A stretch of 64,000 nucleotides of DNA. Source: Streptomyces sp. NBC_00358. GTDB taxonomy: Bacteria; Actinomycetota; Actinomycetes; Streptomycetales; Streptomycetaceae. This document shows positions 24,073 through 32,499 of this stretch, piece by piece; position 1 is the stretch's first letter, and the number at the start of each line of letters is the position of its first letter. Both the position numbers and the translations under genes were made by a program. The notes below the pieces were generated by a model. It made no database searches. It saw only the letters and a program-made list of their open reading frames with translations, and was not told the DNA's origin. The stretch spans positions 4,898,001 to 4,962,000 of the forward strand of contig NZ_CP107976.1 of NCBI RefSeq assembly GCF_036099295.1. The letters are read 5' to 3'.

Positions 24073-26601
24073 CTACTCGCCGGGGTGGGCGAGTTCGATG
24101 TGGTGGTCGTCCACGCCACCGCCGCCGACGGTCAGCGCGGTCGCCACCGGCGGATAGCCCGCCGCGATGACGGTGTACTCGCCACCGTCCAGGTCGGTGA
24201 AGGCGTACGCGCCGTCACTGCCGGTCCTGGCCGTGCCGACGACGTTTCCGGCCGCGTCCACCAGCGTCACGCGGGCGTCCGACAGGGGGCCGTGCGGCGC
24301 CCGTACGACACCCTGGAGCTGGGCGCCCGAGTCGAGGTCGACCTCGATCCGGGTGACCCCGGTGCCACCGACCTCGACGGGCAGGGCCCGCGGCCGGTGG
24401 CCCGCGGCGTTCACCGCGACCGTCACGACGCCGGGGACCAGGTCGGCGAAGGCGAACTCGCCCTGGTCACCGGTGGTTCCGGAAGCCAGTACATCACCGC
24501 GGACGTCGGTCACGACGACCATCGCGTCCTTGACCGGAGAGGCGCCCTCGGCGGCCCGGACGACACCGCTCAGCCCGCTGGTACCGCTCAGCAGGATGTC
24601 GTACGCGAGCGGCTCGTCGTTCACGACGATCGTCGAGGCCTGCGGCTGGAAGCCGTCGGCGGAGGCGATCAGCACGTAGGAGCCCACGCCGGGCGCGTCC
24701 ACCGCGTACGAGCCGTCGGCCTGCGCGACCGAGCGGCCGAGCTGGCGTCCCGTCTGCGAGATCAGCGTGACCGCGGCCTGCGGCACGGGCGCGCTCTCCG
24801 CGCCGCGGACCTGACCGTGCACCCGGATGCCGCCGGACGCCGGCTGCGGGGCACTCTCCCGCGTCGCGGTGGCGACGGCGCCGAGCCGCTGCGTGCCCTC
24901 GGGGCCCGCCTCGGTCGTGCTCGCGGCGACGGCAGGGGCGAGAGCCGCGGTGGCCGCGGCCTCGACCGCTTCGGCGACGGGAGCCTCGGCGACCGGTTCC
25001 CCGGCCTGCTCCGCGGCGGCCTGCGCCAGCGCGCCGGACGTCCGCAGCGGGACCTCCTTGATGAACAGCACGATGAGGAAGGCGACCAGCGCCATGCCGG
25101 CGGCGATCAGGAAGACGTCCGCGATGCCGTGGCCGTACGCGCTCTCCATCACGGTGCGCAGCGGCGCGGGCAGCTTGTCCATGTCCGGGATGGTGGAGCT
25201 GGAGTCCGAACCGGAGCCCAGGGCCGCGTACTTGGGGCCGAGGTCGGTCAGGCCGTCCTTCACGTAGTGGGTGATCCGGTTGGCCATGACCGCGCCGAGC
25301 GCGGAGACACCGATCGCACCGCCGAGGGAACGGAAGAACGTCACCGTGGAGCTCGCCGAGCCCAGGTCCGACGGCGCCACCTGGTTCTGCGTGGAGAGCA
25401 CCAGGTTCTGCATCATCATGCCGACGCCGAGGCCCAGCAGCGCCATGAAGATCGCGATGTGCCAGTACGTCGTGTCGTAGCGGATCGTGCCGAGGAGGCC
25501 GAGGCCCGCGGTCACCAGGAAACCACCGCTGACCAGCCAGTACTTCCACCGTCCGGTCCTGGTGATCACCTGGCCGGAGACCGTGGAGGAGATGAACAGG
25601 CCGCCGATCATCGGGATCGTCATCACGCCCGACATCGTCGGGGACTTGTCCCGCGCGAGCTGGAAGTACTGGCTGAAGAAGACGGTGCCGGTGAACATCG
25701 CGACACCCACGAAGAGCGACGCGAGGGAGGAGAGGGTGATCGTCCGGTTGCGGAACAGCCGCAGCGGGATGATCGGCTCGCTCGCCCTGGACTCGACGAG
25801 CACGAACAGCAGGCCGAGGAGGATCGCGCCGGCGACCATCGTGTACGTCTGCCACGAGACCCAGTCGTACTTGTTACCGGCGAAGGTGACCCACACGAGC
25901 AGCAGGGAGACCGCGGCGGAGATGCAGAACGCGCCCGCCCAGTCGACCTTGACGTCCCGCTTCACGACGGGCAGGTGCAGGGTCTTCTGCAGCACGATCA
26001 GCGCGATGATCGCGAAGGGCACACCGACGTAGAAGCACCAGCGCCAGCCGAGCCAGCTCGTGTCGGTGATGACACCGCCGAGCAGCGGGCCGCCGACGGT
26101 TGCGACGGCGAACGTCGCGCCGAGGTAGCCGGAGTAGCGCCCGCGCTCACGCGGGGAGATCATCGCGGCCATCACGATCTGCGCGAGGGCGGACAGACCG
26201 CCGACGCCGACGCCCTGGACCACCCGGCAGGCGATGAGCATGCCGGGGTTCTGGGACAGACCGGCGGCGGCCGATCCCAGCACGTAGACGATGAGCGCTA
26301 TCTGTACGAGCGCCTTCTTGCTGTACAGGTCGGAGAGCTTGCCCCACAGGGGCGTGGTCGCGGTCATGGCCAGCAGCGAGGCCGTGACGACCCAGGTGTA
26401 GGCGGACTGGCCGCCGCCCAGGTCGCCGATGATCTCGGGGAGCGCGTTGGTCACGATCGTCGACGACAGGATCGCGACGAACATGCCGAGCAGCAGCCCG
26501 GAGAGCGCCTCCATGATCTGCCGGTGCGTCATCGGAGCGCCGTCGGCGCCTCCGTGCTTGGCGTGAGAGCCCCGCACACCGGCTGGTGTGGTCGTTGCCA
26601 T
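24073..26601 (-). CDS. DHA2 (EmrB/QacA) MFS efflux pump with three C-terminal regulatory-like domains
   Basis: An 842-residue protein. The first ~520 residues are a 14-helix drug:H+ antiporter: motif A-like GKLSDLYSKKALVQ, RVVQGVGVGG, and motif C GATFAVATVGGPLLGG. The usual family length is 480-550. An Ala/Glu-rich linker (about 525-600) leads to three beta-sandwich repeats of about 80 residues (AAVTLISQTGRQLG, DAMVVVTDVRGDVLA, ARVTLVDAAGNVVG), each with a DGSY/QGEFAF/DGAYAF turn, of the carboxypeptidase-regulatory family. By topology they should be cytoplasmic. marR lies 21 bp upstream, so the pair is an operon and the pump is probably MarR-repressed. Confidence 0.9.
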   Translation of the reverse strand: MATTTPAGVRGSHAKHGGADGAPMTHRQIMEALSGLLLGMFVAILSSTIVTNALPEIIGDLGGGQSAYTWVVTASLLAMTATTPLWGKLSDLYSKKALVQIALIVYVLGSAAAGLSQNPGMLIACRVVQGVGVGGLSALAQIVMAAMISPRERGRYSGYLGATFAVATVGGPLLGGVITDTSWLGWRWCFYVGVPFAIIALIVLQKTLHLPVVKRDVKVDWAGAFCISAAVSLLLVWVTFAGNKYDWVSWQTYTMVAGAILLGLLFVLVESRASEPIIPLRLFRNRTITLSSLASLFVGVAMFTGTVFFSQYFQLARDKSPTMSGVMTIPMIGGLFISSTVSGQVITRTGRWKYWLVSGGFLVTAGLGLLGTIRYDTTYWHIAIFMALLGLGVGMMMQNLVLSTQNQVAPSDLGSASSTVTFFRSLGGAIGVSALGAVMANRITHYVKDGLTDLGPKYAALGSGSDSSSTIPDMDKLPAPLRTVMESAYGHGIADVFLIAAGMALVAFLIVLFIKEVPLRTSGALAQAAAEQAGEPVAEAPVAEAVEAAATAALAPAVAASTTEAGPEGTQRLGAVATATRESAPQPASGGIRVHGQVRGAESAPVPQAAVTLISQTGRQLGRSVAQADGSYAVDAPGVGSYVLIASADGFQPQASTIVVNDEPLAYDILLSGTSGLSGVVRAAEGASPVKDAMVVVTDVRGDVLASGTTGDQGEFAFADLVPGVVTVAVNAAGHRPRALPVEVGGTGVTRIEVDLDSGAQLQGVVRAPHGPLSDARVTLVDAAGNVVGTARTGSDGAYAFTDLDGGEYTVIAAGYPPVATALTVGGGGVDDHHIELAHPGE

Positions 26602-26622
26602 GGGCTTCCTTTTCTTACGTAC

Positions 26623-27129
26623 TTACGCGGGTGTACGGGTGGTCAGTTCTGATACGTCTGTCGCATACGGGGGGAGGCGCACCGGCGCCCGCTGGGTGGA
26701 GCGGCAGTCGCCGAAGCTCTCGCGCAGCCTGCTCATCAGCTCGATGAGCAGCCCGACCTCGTGGTCGGACCAGTGGCTCAGCCGGTCGGCGAGCAGTCGT
26801 GACGTGCGCAGCGAGAGCTCGTCGAGCTGCTCCTGGCCGGCCTCGGTGAGGCGCAGGATGCGCGAGCGCTTGTCGGCCGGGTCGGGGGACCGTTCGATCC
26901 AGCCCCGGTCGGCGACATGCGCGACATGGCGGCTGGTCACCGACATGTCCACGGAGAGCAGCTCCGCCAGCCTGCTCATCCGCATCGCGCCGTACCGGCC
27001 GAGCAGGGTGAGCACGGCGGCGGAGCCCCCGGGGCAGTCGGGCGGCAGGATCCGCCCCATGTCCCTCTTCACGGCACCGATGGCGCTGAGCTGACGAGCC
27101 AGTTCCTCGTACTGCGCCTGCTCGGCCAT
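26623..27129 (-). CDS. MarR-family regulator
   Basis: A 168-residue winged-helix repressor. GGSAAVLTLLGRYGAMRMSRLAELLSVDMSVTSRHVAHVADRGWIERSPDPADKRSRILRLT is described by its parts: helix-turn-helix at about 50-75 and wing DPADKRSRI. ATG 27129 follows GGGAGG. It precedes the efflux pump in an operon. Two TTGC-GCAA palindromes overlap its promoter, suggesting autorepression relieved by a small molecule the pump exports (inference). Confidence 0.92.
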   Translation of the reverse strand: MAEQAQYEELARQLSAIGAVKRDMGRILPPDCPGGSAAVLTLLGRYGAMRMSRLAELLSVDMSVTSRHVAHVADRGWIERSPDPADKRSRILRLTEAGQEQLDELSLRTSRLLADRLSHWSDHEVGLLIELMSRLRESFGDCRSTQRAPVRLPPYATDVSELTTRTPA

Positions 27130-27144
27130 CGCACCTCCCCATTC

Positions 27145-27186
27145 GTTGCTTAGGGCAACCATAAAGAAGTTGGTTGCCGCAGGCAA
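27145..27186. promoter_or_regulatory. Paired MarR-type palindromes
   Basis: GTTGC-TTAGG-GCAAC at 27145-27159 and TTGCC-GCA-GGCAA at 27174-27186 are two related inverted repeats, centres 28 bp apart, 16-57 bp upstream of the marR start. Double sites of this size are typical for MarR dimers. Confidence 0.6.
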
Positions 27187-27353
27187 ACGAGTTGGCGGTC
27201 CCGTGGCTAAAGATTCAGTAAAGGTAAATATTGGCGATCGTAAACTTGCAGGTGGGGGCGGGGACGTAATGAATGGTGGGCGGCCGCTCACGATGGGTAC
27301 GAAGGGGAGCCCGGCACTTGGGCACTCGGCGCGTATTCGCTAGGGTCCGGCCT

Positions 27354-27551
27354 ATGGCAAACACCCAGGGCCCCGAGGGCAACTACGACCCCGCGGGCAG
27401 CACCCAAATGTTCCGTGCGTTCGTCGACGAGGCCCCCCAGGGCCGGCAGCAGCAGGTGGCCGCTCCGGCGGGTCCCCGCGTGGGCCTGATCGTCGGCGTC
27501 GTCCTCGCCGTCGTGGTCGTCGCGGCGGTGGCGTGGCTCGCGCTCATGTAG
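27354..27551 (+). CDS. Small single-pass membrane protein (65 aa)
   Basis: A 65-residue protein from ATG 27354. The first 42 residues are polar, with SSTQMFRAF-like STQMFRAFVDEAPQ, and the last 23 are one transmembrane helix (VGLIVGVVLAVVVVAAVAWLAL). This looks like a tail-anchored membrane protein conserved in Streptomyces. No function is known. It is monocistronic and followed by a tandem repeat. Confidence 0.65.
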   Translation: MANTQGPEGNYDPAGSTQMFRAFVDEAPQGRQQQVAAPAGPRVGLIVGVVLAVVVVAAVAWLALM

Positions 27552-27598
27552 CCGAGCGGGACCATGTGACCGAGCCGGGCCACGCGACTCGCCGGGGG

Positions 27599-27755
27599 TA
27601 CGTGACCGGGCGGGAATGTGCGGCCCGGTAGCAGCGGGTGGCCCGGCGGGTACGTGACCGGGCCGAACGCGTGGCCTGTCACGGGTACTTGATCGGGCCG
27701 AACGCGTGGCCCGGCAGGGGTACGTGACCGGGCGGGAGCGTGCGGCCCGGCAGGG
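27599..27755. repeat. Degenerate tandem repeat, 35-bp unit
   Basis: Units beginning TACGTGACCGGGC or TACTTGATCGGGC start at 27599, 27651, 27686 and 27721, spacing 52 (35 + 17), 35 and 35 bp, and end in GGCCCGG-type sequence. They fill the gap between the small membrane protein and the lipoprotein gene (27552-27798), where no gene is seen. There are no unique spacers, so it is not CRISPR. Confidence 0.65.
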
Positions 27756-27798
27756 TCCGGCGTCCCGGTGGGGCGTGTGGCCCCGTGGTGCCGCGCCG

Positions 27799-28650
27799 CT
27801 ACTTCCACTGGACGGACACGTCCCGCGTCTCGACGTGCATGCCCAGCGGCACCCGCCACGCGTCGACGCACACCGTCCAGGTCCGGCTCTTCTTCGCACC
27901 GGCGGCGATGGGCGCGGGAAGGGCCTCGGCCGACCGGACGGTCGCCCAGTCGATCCCGAGCGACCCGATGATGTGGGTCCCGAACGTCACCGTGCCCGAA
28001 CGCACCGCCGTACCACCGGTGTTGCCGAAGGAGACGGTCACCTTCTCGCACCAGCGCCGATCGGCGGCCGCACGGGTGGTACCGCTCACGACGAGCACGG
28101 CCGGCCCGGCGCTCTCCGTCGGCCCGGGAGCGGTCGGCGTACCGGAATTCCCCGAACTCCCACCCGTACGCCCGGAGTCACCGCCTGAGGACGAACCGGC
28201 GGACGAACCGGCGGACGAAGCGGACCCGCCGCCGTCGCCGGCCCCCGGCCCTCCCGTGCCGCCTGCTCCGGTCCCGGAACGGTCCCCGCCGGCACCCGAG
28301 TTGCCTGAGCCGGCGTCATGAGCCGCCGAGCCCTCCGGACCGCCCGGGCCGTCGGTCGACGAGCCGCCCGGACCGTTGGCCGACGTCGTCCCGGAGCCGG
28401 AACTCCCGCTGTCCCCAGCGGTGTCGGAGCCGTTTCCGGCCGCGCCGTCCAGCGGTACGAGGGTCACCTCGCCCGATGGCGCCACCACCGCGCCCGACGC
28501 CCGTGGGGAGCCCCCGGCGGCCCCGACGGCGACATAGCCTCCGCCGTTCCCGCCGCCTCCGCACGCGGCCAGCGCTCCGCCCAGACAGAGCGCGGCCGCC
28601 GAGGCGCCCAGCAGGGCACCTCGGCGGCCGCGTATCGACTCGTGACGCAT
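27799..28650 (-). CDS. Lipoprotein with long Gly/Ser linker
   Basis: A 283-residue protein. The signal peptide ends in a lipobox LAAC near residue 30, so the mature protein should be lipid-anchored outside the membrane. About 130 residues of Gly/Ser/Thr low complexity follow, then a C-terminal folded domain of about 100 residues with paired cysteines (RRWCEKVTVSFGN and TWTVCVDAWRV) and beta strands typical of a cellulose-binding-like or DUF-type sandwich. The function is unknown. It converges with the tandem repeat, and its start is 50 bp downstream of the SigN stop on the same strand, so read-through from sigN is possible. Confidence 0.65.
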   Translation of the reverse strand: MRHESIRGRRGALLGASAAALCLGGALAACGGGGNGGGYVAVGAAGGSPRASGAVVAPSGEVTLVPLDGAAGNGSDTAGDSGSSGSGTTSANGPGGSSTDGPGGPEGSAAHDAGSGNSGAGGDRSGTGAGGTGGPGAGDGGGSASSAGSSAGSSSGGDSGRTGGSSGNSGTPTAPGPTESAGPAVLVVSGTTRAAADRRWCEKVTVSFGNTGGTAVRSGTVTFGTHIIGSLGIDWATVRSAEALPAPIAAGAKKSRTWTVCVDAWRVPLGMHVETRDVSVQWK

Positions 28651-28700
28651 CGCGCCAGTGTGGCTGACGATCCGTCAATTATGAACCCCGCGTGGGACGG

Positions 28701-29597
28701 TCAGTCGGAGATGAGGCCTTCCCGGAGCTGGGCCAGAGTGCGGGTGAGGAGACGGGAGACGTGCATCTGCGAGATGCCGACCTCCTCGCCGATCTGCGAC
28801 TGGGTCATGTTCGCGAAGAACCGGAGCATGATGATCCGGCGCTCTCGGGGCGGCAGCTTGGCGAGCAGCGGCTTGAGCGACTCGCGGTACTCCACGCCCT
28901 CCAGCGCGGTGTCCTCGTAGCCGAGGCGGTCCGCGAGGGAGCCCTCGCCGCCGTCGTCCTCGGGGGCGGGCGAGTCGAGCGACGACGCCGTGTACGCGTT
29001 GCCCACGGCCAGGCCGTCGACCACGTCCTCCTCGGACACCCCGAGAACGGTGGCCAGTTCGGCGACCGTCGGCGAACGGTCGAGCTTCTGCGAGAGCTCG
29101 TCGCTGGCCTTGGTGAGGGCGAGCCGCAGCTCCTGGAGGCGGCGCGGAACGCGGACCGACCAGGAGGTGTCACGGAAGAAGCGCTTGATCTCACCGACGA
29201 CCGTCGGCATCGCGAAGGTCGGGAACTCGACACCGCGTTCGCAGTCGAAGCGGTCGATCGCCTTGATCAGGCCGATGGTGCCGACCTGGACGATGTCCTC
29301 CATCGGCTCGTTGCGGGAGCGGAAGCGGGCCGCCGCGTACCGGACGAGCGGGAGGTTGAGCTCGATGAGGGTGTCCCGGACGTAGCCACGCTCCGGGCTG
29401 TTCTCGGCGAGTGCGGCGAGCCGCAGGAAGAGGGAGCGGGACAGGGTCCGGGTGTCGATGGCGCCCGAGGACTCGGGGACCGGAACGGCTACCGGGGCCT
29501 CGGTGGCAGGGACATCGGGAAGCGCGGCGTGCGCCTCGGGCACTGCGTCGCTCTTCATGAGCGTGAGCACCTTCGAGCTGCCCTGATCTGCGGACAT
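28701..29597 (-). CDS. sigN: SigB/SigF/SigG-family sigma factor, SigN-like
   Basis: A 298-residue stress/sporulation sigma factor. Region 2: LPLVRYAAARFRSRNEPMEDIVQVGTIGLIKAIDRFD, whose AARFRSRNEP and DIVQVGTIGL segments are family hallmarks; region 3 FPTFAMPTVVGEIKRFFRD; region 4 LPPRERRIIMLRFFANMTQSQIGEEVGISQMHVSRLL. The N-terminal 40 residues are variable. The ribosome site AAAGGGGG precedes ATG 29597. It lies downstream of the second sigma gene on the same strand. In S. coelicolor the sigN (SCO4034) and sigF (SCO4035) pair is arranged the same way; that name is by gene order, from memory. Confidence 0.82.
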   Translation of the reverse strand: MSADQGSSKVLTLMKSDAVPEAHAALPDVPATEAPVAVPVPESSGAIDTRTLSRSLFLRLAALAENSPERGYVRDTLIELNLPLVRYAAARFRSRNEPMEDIVQVGTIGLIKAIDRFDCERGVEFPTFAMPTVVGEIKRFFRDTSWSVRVPRRLQELRLALTKASDELSQKLDRSPTVAELATVLGVSEEDVVDGLAVGNAYTASSLDSPAPEDDGGEGSLADRLGYEDTALEGVEYRESLKPLLAKLPPRERRIIMLRFFANMTQSQIGEEVGISQMHVSRLLTRTLAQLREGLISD

Positions 29598-29710
29598 GCC
29601 ACCCCCTTTGGGTCGCGGACGGTCGCGGCAGTCGCTCCCGTCGGAGGAACGCAGCCTCCACCTGAATACCGGAGGCGAGGCCGCGGCAAACGCGCTTCCG
29701 GCAGAATGTC

Positions 29711-29748
29711 ACATGTCGGCAACACGCTGTAGAGACTTGTCGACATGT
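29711..29748. promoter_or_regulatory. Inverted repeat upstream of sigN
   Basis: ACATGTCG (29711-29718) and CGACATGT (29741-29748) are perfect 8-bp arms 114-151 bp before the sigN start. It could be an operator or part of a promoter region between sigF and sigN. A weak GAGCG-ATT-CGCTC hairpin at 29822-29834 lies just past the sigF stop. Confidence 0.4.
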
Positions 29749-29841
29749 AGAGGGTGGATCAGCCCTGGAAAAAGGGGGTCTGACGGGTTTTCAGCGCTGA
29801 ACTGCCAGAAAAAGCGACCTTGAGCGATTCGCTCTTTTCGG

Positions 29842-30912
29842 TTACGCCTCGATCCTGTTTGCGGATCGAAGACGCGCGAAGCTGCGGGCGAGCAGCCTTG
29901 ACACATGCATCTGGGAGACCCCCAGCTCGGCGCTGATCTGTGACTGGGTCAGGTTGCTGTAGTAGCGGAGCAGCAGGATGCGCTGCTCGCGTTCGGGCAG
30001 TTGTACGAGCAAATGCCGTACGAGGTCGCGGTGTTCGACTCCGTCGAGCGCGGGGTCCTCGTAGCCGAGCCGGTCGAGCAGTCCCGGCAGCCCGTCACCC
30101 TCCTGGGCCGCTTCGAGGGAGGTCGCGTGGTACGACCGCCCCGCCTCGATGCAGGAGAGCACCTCCTCCTCGGTGATGCGCAGCCGTTCGGCGATCTCCG
30201 CGGTGGTGGGCGAGCGCCCGAAGGCGGTCGTGAGGTCCTCGGTGGCGCTGTTCACCTGCACCCACAGCTCGTGCAGCCGGCGCGGTACGTGGACGGTGCG
30301 AACGTTGTCACGGAAGTACCGCTTGATCTCGCCGACGACCGTCGGCATCGCGAAGGTCGGGAACTGCACCCCGCGGTCCGGGTCGAAGCGGTCGATGGCG
30401 TTGATCAGGCCGATGGTGCCGACCTGGACCACGTCCTCCATCGGCTCGTTGCGGGAGCGGAAGCGGGCCGCCGCGTACCGGACGAGCGGCAGGTTCGCCT
30501 CGATGAGGGCGCCGCGGACCCGGTTGTGCTCGGGGGTGCCCGGGTCCAGCACCTTGAGTTCACCGAAGAGCACCTGCGTGAGGGCCCGGGTGTCGGCGCC
30601 GCGGCGCCGCTCGTGCGTGACTTCCTGGATCGGGGCGGGGGCGGCCGTGGCCACGGGGTCCGGCGCCGGGCCGGGTGCGGGGGCGGCGATGGGACCGGGC
30701 GCGTGGCCGGGTGCGAGCGTGGCCGAGGCGCTCGCCGTGGAGCCGCCCGCGGGGCTGCCTGTGGGGCCGACTGCGGGGCTCGGGGCGCCCGGTGCGGCGT
30801 TCGGTGCCGTGGTCTGCGCCGGGGGCGAGGGCGGGGCCGGGGCGGGCGTGAGGGCCGGTGCCGGGGCCTTGGCCGGGGCTTCCTCCTGGGGCGGCGCAGT
30901 ACTGGCCGACAC
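29842..30912 (-). CDS. sigF: SigB/SigF/SigG-family sigma factor, SigF-like
   Basis: A 356-residue sigma factor. The N-terminal ~120 residues are Pro/Ala-rich (APAPALTPAPAPP type) and the rest is a SigF fold with region 2 LPLVRYAAARF and EDVVQVGTIGLINAIDRF, region 3 GEIKRYFRDNVRTVHVPRR, region 4 LPEREQRILLLRYYSNLTQSQ. The Pro/Ala extension fits S. coelicolor SigF (SCO4035), a late sporulation sigma factor; naming relies on order and memory. GTG 30912 (VSASTAPPQ) is chosen over TTG 30939. AGAGG lies upstream of 30912. Four TTGACG units precede it. Confidence 0.82.
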   Translation of the reverse strand: MSASTAPPQEEAPAKAPAPALTPAPAPPSPPAQTTAPNAAPGAPSPAVGPTGSPAGGSTASASATLAPGHAPGPIAAPAPGPAPDPVATAAPAPIQEVTHERRRGADTRALTQVLFGELKVLDPGTPEHNRVRGALIEANLPLVRYAAARFRSRNEPMEDVVQVGTIGLINAIDRFDPDRGVQFPTFAMPTVVGEIKRYFRDNVRTVHVPRRLHELWVQVNSATEDLTTAFGRSPTTAEIAERLRITEEEVLSCIEAGRSYHATSLEAAQEGDGLPGLLDRLGYEDPALDGVEHRDLVRHLLVQLPEREQRILLLRYYSNLTQSQISAELGVSQMHVSRLLARSFARLRSANRIEA

Positions 30913-30933
30913 GGTCAACGCCACCTCTTCATT

Positions 30934-30974
30934 CGTCAACGATCCGTCAACGTATCCGTCAACTCATCCGTCAA
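30934..30974 (-). repeat. Tandem TTGACG units in the sigF 5' region
   Basis: On the minus strand TTGACG occurs four times at steps of 12, 12 and 11 bp (plus-strand CGTCAA at 30934, 30945, 30957, 30969), ending about 22 bp before the sigF start. Each looks like a -35 hexamer but none has a matching -10 at proper distance before the gene. They may be activator or sigma-binding sites. Confidence 0.5.
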
Positions 30975-31128
30975 AAGCGGTCATAGCATCACAAGACATG
31001 TGCACTGTGTGCAAGCACCGCATAGCGCCGTGTTGAAGGTGAGTTGCAGGTGAGTTGGGGCGTAAGACGCCAAAAACCCCTGACCGGTTGAGGTCAAGGG
31101 CTCCGGAAGAGAGTGCGATCAAAAATGA

Positions 31129-31428
31129 TCAGAACGGGTAGTCGGCGATCACCCAGGTGGCGAACTCCCGCCAGAGCGCGACACCGGCCTCGTGCGCCGG
31201 GTGCTCCAGGTAGTGCTTGAGGGCGTCGGTGTCCTCGACGGCGGCATTGATCGCGAAGTCGTACGCGATCGGCCGGTCGCTGATGTTCCATTCGCACTCC
31301 CAGAACCGGACCTCGGGGATCAGGTCGCCCAGCGCGCGGAAGGCGGCGACGCCCTCGACGACGCGCGGCTCGTCGCGCCGGACGCCGTCGTTGAGCTTGA
31401 AGAGGACCAGATGGCGGATCACGGGCAC
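31129..31428 (-). CDS. Dabb-family protein (stress-responsive A/B barrel)
   Basis: A 99-residue single Dabb domain: IRHLVLFKLNDG at the N-terminus, VRFWECEWNISDRPIAYDFAI, LKHYLEHPAHEAGVA. These dimerise into ferredoxin-like barrels; some act as dehydrating or aromatic-ring enzymes, many have no known role. GTG 31428 has TGGGAG before it. It sits between sigF and tadA. No operon is evident. Confidence 0.85.
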   Translation of the reverse strand: MPVIRHLVLFKLNDGVRRDEPRVVEGVAAFRALGDLIPEVRFWECEWNISDRPIAYDFAINAAVEDTDALKHYLEHPAHEAGVALWREFATWVIADYPF

Positions 31429-31546
31429 TCCCAGGGGGTGAGGGTCTTCGCTCGGTCGCGGCCTTGACCGGTCGCGCCCGGCTCTGTCGCGGTCGTTCGG
31501 CGCACGGCGCGCGGAATCCCCGACGCGCGGGCCTCTGCCCCCGACG

Positions 31547-31726
31547 TCAGTTCTGAGCGCCGTCGGCGATCCAGGTCATGAAGTCACCGATCGCCCCGGC
31601 GGCGTTGGATATCCCCTCGAAGCCTATCTGGACGTAGTCGGCGGCCTTGGCCGGATCAGTGATGATCACGTAGAGCGCGAACACCACGAGCACGTAGATG
31701 GCGATCTTCTTCGAATTCACCGCCAT
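31547..31726 (-). CDS. Small membrane protein (59 aa)
   Basis: A 59-residue protein from ATG 31726 with GGGAGG upstream. A hydrophobic helix covers about residues 8-24 (IAIYVLVVFALYVIITD), followed by PAKAADYVQIGFEGISNAAGAIGDFMTWIADGA, an amphipathic tail. A similar small protein is, from memory, conserved next to sigF in Streptomyces. No function is known. It is likely a single-pass inner-membrane protein. Confidence 0.65.
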   Translation of the reverse strand: MAVNSKKIAIYVLVVFALYVIITDPAKAADYVQIGFEGISNAAGAIGDFMTWIADGAQN

Positions 31727-32258
31727 GGCGGCCTCCCCTGTGACTGCTGTGCCCGTGGGCCCCCTGCTGCCGGCGGTGAGTGTAACCTTCACGCCGCCTT
31801 TAAGGACCAACGGCCCGCTGGTCGAGGTCTTTTGCCGGGCCGCGCCGACGCTCCCGAGGTCCACCATGGAGGGGAGCCCCGGCGGAGTCGACAGGAGTCC
31901 ACGGGGCCCGGAGGGGCCCACCGCGTGGTCCCCGCCGCCAGTCCTTCCCCCGAGCCGGCGGCGCGGACTCAAGGGTCCCTTCCCTCGGGGGAGGCGGTTG
32001 CCCCCGATGCGCCGCTTCCCCCCTCCTCCGTGGGAGCGGAGAACCCTTTCGGGTGCGGTGGAGCCCCGGCGGCTGAGCGGCGCCGGGGCTCCACCGCACC
32101 CGGGCGGCCCGCACCCGGGCCGGGGCCTGCACCTGAGGGCGCACCCGGGGCGCGCCACCCGAGGTCATGCGGAAGCCGTGCTGAATCCGGCCCCGGAACG
32201 ACTGACTCCGAACGCCCCCGAACGCCTCCCGACGCCTCCGAGCGCCCCTGGAACGCAC
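31727..32258. other. Gene-free 530-bp stretch with a very strong hairpin
   Basis: No frame here has convincing coding character. The notable element is a perfect 21-bp inverted repeat at 32051-32071 and 32081-32101 (arm GGGTGCGGTGGAGCCCCGGCG is 21 bp; the loop is 9 nt). It could be a bidirectional transcription stop or processing site downstream of tRNA-Ser(CGA). Confidence 0.6.
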
Positions 32259-32288
32259 GAAGGGCCCCGTCTTTCGACGAGGCCCTTC
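32259..32288 (-). terminator. Terminator after tRNA-Ser(CGA)
   Basis: On the minus strand GAAGGGCC-T-CGTC and GACG-G-GGCCCTTC form a 13-bp stem (one G-U pair) with a GAAA loop, 6 bp after the tRNA. Confidence 0.75.
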
Positions 32289-32293
32289 AGAAG

Positions 32294-32378
32294 CGGTAGC
32301 GGAGGGATTTGAACCCTCGGTGACTTGCGCCACACTCGCTTTCGAGGCGAGCTCCTTCGGCCGCTCGGACACGCTACC
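32294..32378 (-). tRNA. tRNA-Ser (anticodon CGA)
   Basis: An 85-nt class II tRNA: acceptor GGTAGCG/CGCTACC, discriminator G, anticodon loop CTCGAAA giving CGA, long variable arm, T arm GAGGGTTCAAATCCCTC. It reads UCG, a common serine codon at high GC. CCA is not encoded. Confidence 0.95.
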
Positions 32379-32499
32379 GAGGGAGACCCTACCCCAAGGT
32401 GGGCCATGGTCTGAAATCCGTTTCGGCCGTCCCGGAACCGAGGCGCGGCCCGCGGCACGGAGGCCGGCCGGCGTGTCCGCCGCTCGGTCGGCTGCTCGG

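Noticed and set aside
23845..26652. 935-codon open frame on the plus strand
   Set aside because: It runs antisense through the MFS pump gene; its composition is Arg/Gly/His-rich without domains, a usual high-GC shadow frame.
27599..27755. CRISPR array candidate
   Set aside because: Units are contiguous and degenerate with no unique spacers and no cas genes.
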